In this document: piece by piece, positions 1 to 7,919 of the stretch | Numbering within the stretch: the stretch's first letter is position 1 | How the letters are laid out: the number at the start of each line of letters is the position of its first letter | Source of the DNA: Neobacillus piezotolerans | GTDB taxonomy: Bacteria; Bacillota; Bacilli; Bacillales; Cytobacillaceae | DNA: 64,000 nucleotides | Assembly (NCBI RefSeq): GCF_003362805.1 | Contig: NZ_QNQT01000001.1 | Location: 248,001 to 312,000 of the forward strand | Direction: 5' to 3' | Notes under the pieces: generated by a model | Told to the model about the DNA's origin: nothing | Databases searched by the model: none | The model's input: the letters and a program-made list of their open reading frames with translations, nothing else | Translations under genes and position numbers: made by a program

Positions 1-165
1 GAAGCAGTTGAGTCACTTGGCCAGTTAATGCCAAGAGGTGCTACACTAAGACTGTTTATCGACCATCAGACCCACCATCGCGGGCAAATGACCGTACTTC
101 TTCGTCAAGCAGGATTGAAAGTTCCTGGCATCATGGGTCCAACTGTAGAAGATCAAATGAAGTAA
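1..165 (+). CDS. DinB-family protein, C-terminal end (partial)
   Basis: An open frame enters from the left edge and ends in TAA at 163-165, giving the last 54 residues of a protein. The segment HQTHHRGQMTVLLRQAGL, followed by VPGIMGP, is typical of the C-terminal helix of DinB/YfiT-like four-helix-bundle proteins, in which histidines on this helix bind a divalent metal. These proteins are often metal-dependent thiol (bacillithiol) transferases or damage-inducible proteins of unknown substrate. The start lies outside the window. A strong terminator follows directly. Confidence 0.8.
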   Translation, partial: EAVESLGQLMPRGATLRLFIDHQTHHRGQMTVLLRQAGLKVPGIMGPTVEDQMK

Positions 166-171
166 GTACAT

Positions 172-225
172 AAAAGGCTGTCCCATTAAATTCGCAATCC
201 GGCGATTTTTGGGACAGCCTTTATA
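172..225 (+). terminator. Rho-independent terminator of the DinB-like gene
   Basis: A perfect 13-bp stem pairs 173-185 with 210-222 and is followed by T-rich sequence. The A-rich left flank would also allow it to end the LysR gene transcript arriving from the other strand. Confidence 0.85.
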
Positions 226-290
226 TTTGCAAATGCGGCTATTTTCACATTGGTGCGTTTTAATGTCTGCGCCAAACCCAATTACAATTT

Positions 291-1172
291 TCACATCTTC
301 TCATTTACGATTTCCCAAAAATGATGGGCTGCTTTTGAGATTGGTTCATCTTTTAACTTTACAAAGACTGGTTCAACACTAAAATCCAGTTGTTCTAGTT
401 CGAAAAGCATGGTGTGCCCTAAAAAAGGAGATACATAATCCATTCTGGGAATAATCGATAAGCCCAAGCCTCTGCTTACTAGTGAGACAACCATTGAAAT
501 ATCTTTCGACTCAATCATAACATTTGGCTTAAGGCCTCTTTGATCAAAAGCGTTAAGGATGTTTTCAGTGAAGGAATATCCTTCCATCGCACCTAACAAT
601 ATCAACGGGTATTGGACAATTTCCTCCAATGAGGCGCGTTCTGAAAAGGACGACGACCAACCAGATGGGACAATCACGGCGGCTGGCTGCTTTTTAAGTG
701 TTTTCATACTATACTTTTCACTTTTTCCAGACCGTAGCAGCAACGCGATATCGATTTGCCTCTGTTCCAGTTTTGTTAGTAATTCCTCCGAATTGCCTGT
801 AATAATTGTGATTTTCACATTTGGAAACTGCGCTCTGAGCGAGCCGATATAGTCGATGGCCATATTCGAACATGCAGACGAAACACCTAATCGCACGGTT
901 CCAGCTGTACCTTGTTCAATTTCTTGGATTCGCTGTTTCACATCTTCCATTTGAATCAACATTTGCTCTGCATATTGATATAAAAGTTTCCCCGTTTCAG
1001 TAAGCTCCCATTTCTGGCGATACCGCTGGATCAGCGTGGTTCCCAGCTCCGTTTCAAGCTTTTTCAGCAATTGGCTCAGCGGCGGCTGCGCCATATGCAG
1101 CACCTCTGCAGCTTTTGAAATACTTCCCTGCGTTACTATTTCCTTAAAGTAATATAGATGCCGAATATCCAT
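291..1172 (-). CDS. LysR-family transcriptional regulator
   Basis: A 293-residue protein of normal LTTR length. Residues 1-60 form the winged HTH (MDIRHLYYFKEIV, then SISKAAEVLHMAQPPLSQ, the recognition helix region). From about residue 90 it continues as the periplasmic-binding-protein-like effector domain. It is transcribed away from the YczE-type membrane protein across a 111-bp AT-rich gap, the usual arrangement in which the regulator controls the divergent gene. The effector cannot be named from sequence. Confidence 0.9.
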   Translation of the reverse strand: MDIRHLYYFKEIVTQGSISKAAEVLHMAQPPLSQLLKKLETELGTTLIQRYRQKWELTETGKLLYQYAEQMLIQMEDVKQRIQEIEQGTAGTVRLGVSSACSNMAIDYIGSLRAQFPNVKITIITGNSEELLTKLEQRQIDIALLLRSGKSEKYSMKTLKKQPAAVIVPSGWSSSFSERASLEEIVQYPLILLGAMEGYSFTENILNAFDQRGLKPNVMIESKDISMVVSLVSRGLGLSIIPRMDYVSPFLGHTMLFELEQLDFSVEPVFVKLKDEPISKAAHHFWEIVNEKM

Positions 1173-1204
1173 TTCACAACCCCGTTATATCCTTCTTAAT
1201 ATGA

Positions 1205-1262
1205 CTGGTTTATTAAATATATATTATTAATATGTTGAATTCAATGTTATATTTATTTTTAT
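1205..1262. promoter_or_regulatory. Divergent LysR/YczE promoter region with palindrome
   Basis: This AT-rich spacer holds the 10-bp palindrome TTGAATTCAA at 1235-1244, flanked by further ATTAATAT/ATAT symmetry. LysR regulators bind such dyads between divergent genes. The assignment is inference. Confidence 0.4.
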
Positions 1263-1283
1263 GATTTTGAAAAGAAGGATGTT

Positions 1284-1955
1284 TTGACTCAAATGAATAT
1301 TACGAAACGACTCGCCTTGTACTGTATGGGCTTATTTTTTTTATCGCTAGGAGTTAGCATTTCAATCCAAGCAGGGCTGGGCGTATCGCCAGTGTCCTCG
1401 CTGCCGGTTGCTGGTTCTCTTACGACTGGCATATCTGTAGGTGCTACAACAGTGCTTGCAAATGTTCTGTTTATTATTGTTCAAGTTATTTTAAACAAAC
1501 GCATAGAAATAAGGGAATTTGCAGTTCAATTAATGGTTGCATTCTTGTTCGGATTCTTTATGGATGTCACGCTATTCATCGTTCAACTTCTTCCCACCCC
1601 TGAAACCATTGTTGTCCGTGTACTCTATTTAATCGTAAGTTTATTCATTTTACCGGCAGGCTTGTGTGGTTATTTCAAAGCAAAACTTCCTCTGATGCCA
1701 TACGACGCGTTAACGTATGTGATAAGTGAACGATTCAGATTAAAATTCAGCAGAGCAAAAATTACGAGTGACCTTATAAATGTTGTAGTGGCTGGTTTGG
1801 TATGTCTAATTTTCATACAATCCCTGGGGTCTATTGGAATTGGCACACTGATTGCTGCATATTTCAACGGAAAAATTCTTGGATGGATGCTTGCAAATTA
1901 CGAACGAATATTTGGACAGTGGGTATTTAAAAGTGATAGTCAAGTTGAAGCCTAG
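1284..1955 (+). CDS. YczE/YyaS/YitT-type integral membrane protein
   Basis: A 223-residue hydrophobic protein with about five membrane segments (near residues 10-30, 48-70, 80-103, 110-133, 160-190). The conserved N-terminal stretch LGVSISIQAGLGVSPVSS and the later LPLMPYDAL segment match the COG2364 family (B. subtilis YczE). YczE is needed for activity of some secondary-metabolite enzymes in B. subtilis, but the family has no settled biochemical role. TTG at 1284 lies 5 nt after AGAAGG. An ATG at 1293 is the alternative start. The divergent LysR gene probably controls it. Confidence 0.75.
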   Translation: MTQMNITKRLALYCMGLFFLSLGVSISIQAGLGVSPVSSLPVAGSLTTGISVGATTVLANVLFIIVQVILNKRIEIREFAVQLMVAFLFGFFMDVTLFIVQLLPTPETIVVRVLYLIVSLFILPAGLCGYFKAKLPLMPYDALTYVISERFRLKFSRAKITSDLINVVVAGLVCLIFIQSLGSIGIGTLIAAYFNGKILGWMLANYERIFGQWVFKSDSQVEA

Positions 1956-1995
1956 AGTGGGTTTTTGAACGGGTTCAAAACTACGAAGAAAAGAA

Positions 1996-2033
1996 AAAGG
2001 CATTGGGAAGATTTCGCTCCCAATGCCTTTTTA
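1996..2033 (+). terminator. Terminator of the YczE-type gene
   Basis: A stem of AAAGGCATTGGGA with its complement TCCCAATGCCTTT around an 8-nt loop, ending in a T-run. Confidence 0.85.
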
Positions 2034-2040
2034 GTTAGAA

Positions 2041-2096
2041 TTCAAATAAAATCAAAAGCAACTTTATTTGAATGTTCAATTACAATCCAGTAATAT
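2041..2096 (+). promoter_or_regulatory. Promoter with overlapping inverted repeat upstream of RidA gene
   Basis: TTGAAT (2068-2073) and TAATAT (2091-2096) are 17 nt apart and form a good sigma-A promoter. A perfect 10-bp inverted repeat, TTCAAATAAA at 2041-2050 and TTTATTTGAA at 2063-2072, overlaps the -35 box, so a dimeric regulator could act here. Confidence 0.55.
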
Positions 2097-2136
2097 GGGG
2101 GTTATATTGATATAATAAAAAGGGAGAATCATCACA

Positions 2137-2517
2137 ATGAGGAAGGCTTATGAGGCAAAGAACGCAACTGTATCCGGCCCATATTCACATGCGGTGGATG
2201 CAGGAGAATTTGTTTATTTCTCGGGTCAAACAGCAATGAATTCAATTTCAGCGGAAAACCTGAAAGGGGATATCGGCAAGCAAACAGAGCGGTGTTTCAA
2301 TAATTTATTTGAAGTATTGGATGTAGCTGGGCTTACCCCTGATGATGTTGTAAAAGTGAATGTATATTTAACGGATATGAATAATTTTGCTGCCATGAAC
2401 GAAGTATATGAAACAAAATTCTCAAGCCCGTTTCCTGCTCGGACATGCGTAGCTGTGTTAGCTTTGCCATTAGGTGCTGAAGTTGAAATCGAAATGATTG
2501 CCAAACGAGGAAAATAA
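2137..2517 (+). CDS. RidA/YjgF/YER057c-family protein (Rid deaminase-like)
   Basis: 126 residues, the family's usual size. RidA proteins form trimers and hydrolyse reactive enamine/imine intermediates to keto acids plus ammonia. The conserved catalytic arginine segment FPARTCVAVLALP and the C-terminal VEIEMIA motif are intact. The N-terminal SGPYSHAVDAGEFVYFSGQ region is characteristic. The ATG at 2137 follows AAAGGGAGAA with good spacing. It stands alone between its own promoter and terminator. A link to the nearby nitrogen-compound catabolism is possible but unproven. Confidence 0.9.
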   Translation: MRKAYEAKNATVSGPYSHAVDAGEFVYFSGQTAMNSISAENLKGDIGKQTERCFNNLFEVLDVAGLTPDDVVKVNVYLTDMNNFAAMNEVYETKFSSPFPARTCVAVLALPLGAEVEIEMIAKRGK

Positions 2518-2529
2518 TTTCAGAATGAA

Positions 2530-2570
2530 TAAAAGGGTGTGATTGTTTACGTAAACGATCGCACCTTTTT
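2530..2570 (+). terminator. Terminator of the RidA gene
   Basis: A 15-bp stem, GGTGTGATTGTTTAC paired with GTAAACGATCGCACC, is flanked by A-run and T-run, so it can work in both directions. Confidence 0.85.
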
Positions 2571-2844
2571 AATTTGTGCTATTTTCAGATGTTAAAGGGT
2601 CCATTTCATAATCGTTCAACATATACAAACTATAGTTGTGTTGAATTTCATTTGGCGAATTATCCAAAGTAGAACGGAACTTATAATCAGTGGGGAAGGA
2701 AGGAAGAAAACCCACTAAATGAAGTTTCACTTTATACAAAAGGTAAAACTAAGCCTTTTTTATTGTTCAAAGTGTACAAGCGTTTGTTCATCTCGGTGTT
2801 ATTTTGAAATTATTTATGCAGTATAAATAGGTGTCGTTTGTTCA
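2571..2844. other. Intergenic stretch without recognised gene
   Basis: No frame here has both a ribosome binding site and protein-like composition. It forms the far upstream region of the first permease. Confidence 0.5.
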
Positions 2845-2891
2845 TTTTGTTTAATAGACATAAAGACCTAATTGAAAAAGCTATGTATAAT
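2826..2891 (+). promoter_or_regulatory. Probable activator-dependent promoter of the first NCS1 permease
   Basis: A consensus -10 TATAAT (2886-2891) has no recognisable -35 at the right distance (2863-2868 is AAGACC). Upstream lies TTTTGTTTAAT at 2845-2855 within a longer block starting GTGTCGTTTG. A matching block sits at almost the same distance before the PucI-like permease. This suggests a shared activator site, probably for one of the PucR-family regulators. Confidence 0.5.
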
Positions 2892-3129
2892 AAGCCTTGT
2901 TAACAAAGAAAACGTGTCCAAGGAGGTTTAATTGTTTGGCCTAATGTCCATTATGGACCTCAAAATTATTTAACTGATTGGAGTACCGATATATATAAAG
3001 AAAGTTGTATTTCCAAAGCAGCCTCTAGCCTTAGAAAAATAATTTTACAGTAATTAGGTTAAACTTTTGCTAAATGGTCGAATCAAACGGGGTTTTAAAT
3101 ACGGCATACGATGAAAAGGGGTATGAAAA

Positions 3130-4521
3130 ATGGCTACAACAATTGAAAGTCACGATACAAAAGAGATTGAACGTGTCGCGGGTGTGGATGAATCATTATA
3201 TCCTAAAACCGCTAAGGGAAGGACAGTCAGCGCGAGAGACTATATTTTCATGTGGATTGGCGACGGCGTTAATTTAGGTAATATGACGCTGGGGGCTAGT
3301 GTTGTTGTGGCAGGTGTTGCGACATTAAACATCTTCCAAACAATTGTAGCAGCGCTTATCGCAATTGCGATCATTTCAACTGTTTTTGCATTGAATGATC
3401 GTCTTGGCTACAAAGAAGGAATTCCATATGTTGTACAGCTCAGAATGTCCTTTGGGATTAAAGGGACTGTGATATCGTCACTTCTGCGGGGGATACCAGC
3501 CATCGTTTGGTATGGGATTCAAAGCTGGATTGGAGGAACTGCCTTAAATGAAATTGCCAGGATTGTTACAGGCGGAAGTTTTGATAACGTTTTTGTTTGC
3601 TTTGTAGCGCTGCAATTATTTCAGATTGTTCTTTCTTTATTTGGTTTCCATGCAATTAAATGGGTTGAGACTGTTGCATCTGTTGTATTTATGATAGCAC
3701 TTATTTATGTTTTCGGAATTCTTGTAACATCACATAGCACTGAAATCGCGCAAAACTGGATTCACGCAAAAGGCACATGGGGCCTGCCGTTCTTCGCGCT
3801 CATTATGGTCTTTTTGGGGAATTATGCAGGTATTTTCGTTAGTGCCGCTGACTATTCCAGGGAGCTTAAAACTGGTTTGAGTGATGGAAAACGCGGATCA
3901 TTATACTTTATCCCAATTACCTTATCATATGGTTTTGTTCTTGTAATCGGGGTAATGCTGGCTGCTGCAACTGGGGTAACGAATCCCGCGCATGCACTCC
4001 CGATTGTCATCGATAATCCTTATATTTCGGTTTTTGTATCTGCGTTTATTGTAGTTGCGGTTATTGCAACAAATATGGTTGCTAACATCATCCCGCCAAC
4101 TTATGTAATTTCATTGCTGACAAAGTTAAAGTATAAAGCATCTGTAACGGTAACAGGATTGCTTGCATTAGGCGCATTTCCTTGGTTGCTTATCCAGGAA
4201 TCATCGTCTAAGGGTCTTAATTTGTTCATTCTGATTTATTCCGCATTTTTAGGACCGGTTATTTCAATATTATTGGTCGAATATTATATTATAAGGAAGC
4301 AGAGAGTAAGTACTGCAGACTTGTATAAGGAAGATGGTCCTTTTGCTGGGTTTAATCCAGCAGGCTTGATTGCAATGTTCATCGGTGCAGGTGCCGCTTT
4401 CATTAAGGTGGAGCTAGCATGGATAATCGGTGTAGTAGTAGCAGGCATCGCTTATTATCTTCTAACAAAGTTCGCCTTTAAAGATTCAAGCTTCAAAAAA
4501 GGGACGATTTTTGAAAAATAA
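3130..4521 (+). CDS. NCS1-family permease (cytosine/purine/allantoin type)
   Basis: 463 residues with about twelve membrane segments. The family (nucleobase:cation symporter-1) imports cytosine, purines, hydantoins or allantoin with a cation. Recognisable features are the N-terminal SARDYIFMWIGDGVNLGNM segment before TM1, LRMSFGIKG, and LVEYYIIRKQ near the end. It is less similar to PucI than the next permease, so the substrate may be a related purine breakdown product. The ATG at 3130 has AAAGGGG 8 nt upstream. It is monocistronic with its own terminator. Confidence 0.85.
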   Translation: MATTIESHDTKEIERVAGVDESLYPKTAKGRTVSARDYIFMWIGDGVNLGNMTLGASVVVAGVATLNIFQTIVAALIAIAIISTVFALNDRLGYKEGIPYVVQLRMSFGIKGTVISSLLRGIPAIVWYGIQSWIGGTALNEIARIVTGGSFDNVFVCFVALQLFQIVLSLFGFHAIKWVETVASVVFMIALIYVFGILVTSHSTEIAQNWIHAKGTWGLPFFALIMVFLGNYAGIFVSAADYSRELKTGLSDGKRGSLYFIPITLSYGFVLVIGVMLAAATGVTNPAHALPIVIDNPYISVFVSAFIVVAVIATNMVANIIPPTYVISLLTKLKYKASVTVTGLLALGAFPWLLIQESSSKGLNLFILIYSAFLGPVISILLVEYYIIRKQRVSTADLYKEDGPFAGFNPAGLIAMFIGAGAAFIKVELAWIIGVVVAGIAYYLLTKFAFKDSSFKKGTIFEK

Positions 4522-4534
4522 AGAGAAGCTTCAA

Positions 4535-4573
4535 AAAATACTTTGCAGAGGAGGCTCTGCAAAGTATTTTTTA
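4535..4573 (+). terminator. Terminator of first NCS1 permease
   Basis: A 16-bp stem (AAAATACTTTGCAGAG with its exact complement) around a GAGG loop, then a T-run. Confidence 0.9.
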
Positions 4574-4724
4574 TGTATCGGGAACCTTTGGGATTTATAA
4601 AATTGAACCTTGAGGATAAAGGACTTTTAAATGTTTTACACAATTCGCCAATTATAACTGTGCAAGTTGCACTTTCGTTTATTTGAAGTGAATATGAATA
4701 TAAAATACATTATGCACAATGCAT

Positions 4725-4787
4725 AAGAAGTGTTGTTTGTTTTGTTTAATGAAACTAAAGAAGTGAAACGGGATACTATTGTATAAT
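4725..4787 (+). promoter_or_regulatory. Probable activator-dependent promoter of the PucI-like permease
   Basis: TATAAT at 4782-4787 lacks a good -35 (4759-4764 is AGAAGT). TTTTGTTTAAT at 4740-4750, preceded by GTGTTGTTTG and followed by AAAGA, repeats the block seen before the first permease. The distance to the -10 is 31 versus 30 nt. Confidence 0.5.
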
Positions 4788-4892
4788 AGTAATGGCGGAA
4801 ATAAATAAAAAAATGTTTTTGGACATGAAACCATGAACCTCATTGCATTTTTTTATTGCATACGTGAATCATAAGTTCAAGGAATGATGACC

Positions 4893-6407
4893 TTGAACAA
4901 AAGCTTCGATGATTATTGGAGTTACCCAAGGAGGAGAGAATTGAGTCGTTTTAATAGAGAGGAATTAAAAGCTGCTGGATTTAGTGAAGACGTTTTGCCG
5001 ACAAGAGAAGAAGAAAGAAAATGGAACATTGGGAATTTTGCTTCTATATGGATGGGTGCTGTCCATAATATACCTAACTATATTGCAATCGGCGGACTTT
5101 TTGCCTTAGGATTGTCAGTTGGTCAGGTTTTTGCTGCCATTATGGTTGCCTCCCTAATAATAGCTGCAATGCTCGTTCTTAATGGCCACGCGGGCTCAAA
5201 GTATGGATTGCCATTTGCGATGCTGCTCCGTTTGTCCTTTGGAACGAAAGGCGCAATGATTCCAGGAGTATTAAGGGGAGTAATTGCGGCGATCATGTGG
5301 TTCGGTTTTCAGACCTACGCCGGAAGCCAAGCATTATCCATTTTAATCGGAAAACTTTGGCCTTCGTATTTAACGATGGGCGGAGATTGGAGCCTTTTAG
5401 GTTTATCATTGCCTGCATTACTATCCTTTTTGATTTTTTGGCTATTGAATGTTGCCTTAATTTATGGAGGTATGGGGTTCTTAGGGAAATTTTCAAATAT
5501 CCTTTCACCGCTTGTTTACATAGTTTTTGGAGGAATGGCAATTTGGGCCATTAACTTAGCAGGTGGTATAGGACCAATATTAGCTTATACCGGATCAGGT
5601 GTTGCAGGAAATAAAATGATAATCTTTATCGCTGCTGTGACAGCAGTTATTGCTGCCTGGGCTACACTGTTTGTAAATGTTTCGGATTTCACAAGGATGG
5701 CGAAGTCTACTAAGGACCAAGCAATCGGACAAACAATTGGCATTGTAGTGGCATTTTTACTATTTGCGGTTGCTAGTATTTCAATTATTGTGGGCTCCGA
5801 AATTGCCTTTGGTACACCAATTTGGAACGTACTGGATGTAGTTGCACGGTTTGATAGTACTTTTGCAATCGGTATATCAGTACTTACACTATGCTTAACA
5901 ACATTATCTGTAAATGTTACAGGAAATATTGTTCCTGCAGGTTACCAGTTGGCATCCTTATTTCCAAAAAAAATTACTTTCAAGTCCGGTGCATTGATTG
6001 CAGCATTTATTGGAATTCTTGTCATGCCGTGGAAGTTGATGGAAAACGCAACAAGTATTTTCACTTTCCTAAATATTGTTGGCGGAATTTTAGCTCCAGT
6101 AACCGGAATTATGTTAGCGCAGTATTTCATCATTTCAAAAACCAACATTGACCTGAATGAACTATATGCACCAAAGGGCAAATACAATTATAAAAATGGT
6201 TTTAATATAATTGCCATCATCACAATGATTATCGCAGGCATCCTGTGTTTGGGTGGTAATTTCCTTCCGCTTCTGAAGCCGCTCTACGATATGTCCTGGT
6301 TTGTCGGAATCATTTCGGCGTTTATTATTTATACATTGATTGAGTGGCAGAATTCAAAAGGTACTTTGCTTGAAAAGAAGCCCAAATTACATGAAGAAAA
6401 TAGTTAA
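4893..6407 (+). CDS. pucI: Allantoin permease, PucI-like (NCS1)
   Basis: About 504 residues, twelve membrane segments. It closely follows B. subtilis PucI: KWNIGNFASIWMGAVHNIPN before TM1, LNGHAGSKYGLPF, LRLSFGTKGA and the C-terminal PLYDMSWFVGIISAF. PucI takes up allantoin. Two in-frame ATGs at 4884 and 4887 lie directly on the AAGGA motif (4879-4883), so TTG at 4893, 9 nt downstream of it, is the better start. It precedes the two allantoinase genes and probably feeds them. Confidence 0.88.
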   Translation: MNKSFDDYWSYPRRRELSRFNREELKAAGFSEDVLPTREEERKWNIGNFASIWMGAVHNIPNYIAIGGLFALGLSVGQVFAAIMVASLIIAAMLVLNGHAGSKYGLPFAMLLRLSFGTKGAMIPGVLRGVIAAIMWFGFQTYAGSQALSILIGKLWPSYLTMGGDWSLLGLSLPALLSFLIFWLLNVALIYGGMGFLGKFSNILSPLVYIVFGGMAIWAINLAGGIGPILAYTGSGVAGNKMIIFIAAVTAVIAAWATLFVNVSDFTRMAKSTKDQAIGQTIGIVVAFLLFAVASISIIVGSEIAFGTPIWNVLDVVARFDSTFAIGISVLTLCLTTLSVNVTGNIVPAGYQLASLFPKKITFKSGALIAAFIGILVMPWKLMENATSIFTFLNIVGGILAPVTGIMLAQYFIISKTNIDLNELYAPKGKYNYKNGFNIIAIITMIIAGILCLGGNFLPLLKPLYDMSWFVGIISAFIIYTLIEWQNSKGTLLEKKPKLHEENS

Positions 6408-6476
6408 ATAAAGAAATGGCAAAACTAAAAATTCTTAAGTCAATAAAAAAACTTGGTCCTGAAAGGGGTATTTCAC

Positions 6477-7832
6477 ATGGCATTTGATTTAGTTATTAAA
6501 GGCGGAAATGTTGTATTACGGGATGGCGTATATAAGGTTGATATCGGAATTAAAGATGAAAAAATCTCCTGCATCGCGGAACAAATTAACGATGAGGCAA
6601 AAGAAGTAATCGATGCGAGCGGACAATATGTTATGCCGGGTATGATTGATACACATGTTCACATCAGCGAACCAGGACGTACAGAATGGGAAGGCTTTGA
6701 AACAGGGTCGAAAGCATTGGCGGCCGGCGGTACGACGAGTTATGTGGAAATGCCATTGAACGCGCTCCCTGCAACAATCAATAAAGACGCACTGGATCTT
6801 AAGCTTGAAGCGGCAAAAACTCAAAACTATGTCGATTATGCCTTCTATGGCGGTCTTGTACCAGAAAACCTGGACAAGCTGGAAGAATTGGCTGATGCGG
6901 GAGTCCTTGCCTTTAAGTGCTTCATGTCTGATATTACAAGTGACATCCCTGGAGATTTCACAAATGTCGATGATTATACTTTGTATAAAGGGATGCAGAA
7001 ATTGGCGGAACTGGATCAGCTGCTGTGCATCCATGCTGAAAATCCATCAGTTACATCCGGGCTTGCCAAAGAATTTGCTAAAGCAGGCAAAAATTCCGGC
7101 GTAGAATATGCGGAATCCCGCCCTGTTTTTACAGAAGTGGATGCCGTCCAACGCGCCATTCTGTTTGCAAAAGAAACTGGCTGTAAATTGCATTTAGTGC
7201 ACATCAGTACATCAGAGGCTGTTCAAGTAATTCAAAAGGCCAAGCAAGAAGGTGTTGATGTAACGGTTGAATCCTGCCCTCATTATTTTGCCTTCACAGC
7301 TGAGGAAGTGGATGAAATCGGCCCAAGAGCAAAGTGCCAGCCGCCAATCAGGCCAGCAAAAATCCAGGCAAAACTATGGGACGAGCTTCTGGACGGGAAT
7401 ATTGATTGGATAACATCAGACCATTCACCTTGTACCGAGGATTTAAAGCAAGGAAACCTATGGGAAGCATGGGGCGGAATAAGCGGCGCCCAGAACAACG
7501 TCGACCTCATGTTCGACCTGGCTGTGAAACAACGCGGACTCGCAGTCAATAAGTTCGTTGATTTGATTGCAACACATCCAGCTGCACGATTTAATTTGCC
7601 TCATAAAGGCGAAATTGCCGTTTCAAAGGACGCGGATATTATTTTAGTGGATCCTAACCAATCTTATACTGTGAAAAGAGAAGATCTTTACTATAAAAAT
7701 AAGCACAGTGCATATGAAGGCAGGAAGATTGACTGCCGTGTAACGAAAACAATCGTTCGCGGGAATGTCGTTTTCGATTTGGAAAAAGGGATTGTTGGAG
7801 GTCCTGTAGGAAAGCTGATGACTGCTAAATAA
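6477..7832 (+). CDS. allB: Allantoinase (first copy)
   Basis: 451 residues. Hydrolyses the hydantoin ring of allantoin to allantoate in the cytoplasm. It belongs to the cyclic amidohydrolase group of metal TIM barrels. The dinuclear metal set is complete: His60 and His62 (DTHVH), carboxylated Lys147 (AFKCFM), His186 (CIHAE), His242 (VHIS) and Asp315 (SDHSPC). These are almost the same positions as in E. coli AllB. The ATG at 6477 follows GAAAGGGG by 8 nt; an upstream in-frame TTG at 6453 has no such site. A second allantoinase follows 87 nt later. Confidence 0.93.
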   Translation: MAFDLVIKGGNVVLRDGVYKVDIGIKDEKISCIAEQINDEAKEVIDASGQYVMPGMIDTHVHISEPGRTEWEGFETGSKALAAGGTTSYVEMPLNALPATINKDALDLKLEAAKTQNYVDYAFYGGLVPENLDKLEELADAGVLAFKCFMSDITSDIPGDFTNVDDYTLYKGMQKLAELDQLLCIHAENPSVTSGLAKEFAKAGKNSGVEYAESRPVFTEVDAVQRAILFAKETGCKLHLVHISTSEAVQVIQKAKQEGVDVTVESCPHYFAFTAEEVDEIGPRAKCQPPIRPAKIQAKLWDELLDGNIDWITSDHSPCTEDLKQGNLWEAWGGISGAQNNVDLMFDLAVKQRGLAVNKFVDLIATHPAARFNLPHKGEIAVSKDADIILVDPNQSYTVKREDLYYKNKHSAYEGRKIDCRVTKTIVRGNVVFDLEKGIVGGPVGKLMTAK

Positions 7833-7858
7833 TCAGCATTAAAACGAACCAAGTATCT

Positions 7859-7891
7859 CTTTGCCGTTGTCAGCGTTTGACAATGGCAAAG
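7859..7891 (+). promoter_or_regulatory. Intercistronic hairpin between the two allantoinase genes
   Basis: A 14-bp stem, CTTTGCCGTTGTCA (7859-7872) paired with TGACAATGGCAAAG (7878-7891), has one mismatch and a 5-nt loop. No T-run follows, so it is probably not a terminator. It may stabilise or process the mRNA and set different levels of the two enzymes. Confidence 0.55.
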
Positions 7892-7919
7892 GGTTACTAA
7901 ATGGCAGGAGGTATGAAAC

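Noticed and set aside
3074-3277. 67-codon frame overlapping the start of the first NCS1 permease
   Set aside because: Runs out of frame into the permease gene, no ribosome binding site, no family features.
4455-4643. 62-codon minus-strand frame
   Set aside because: Reads through the perfect terminator stem of the first NCS1 permease.
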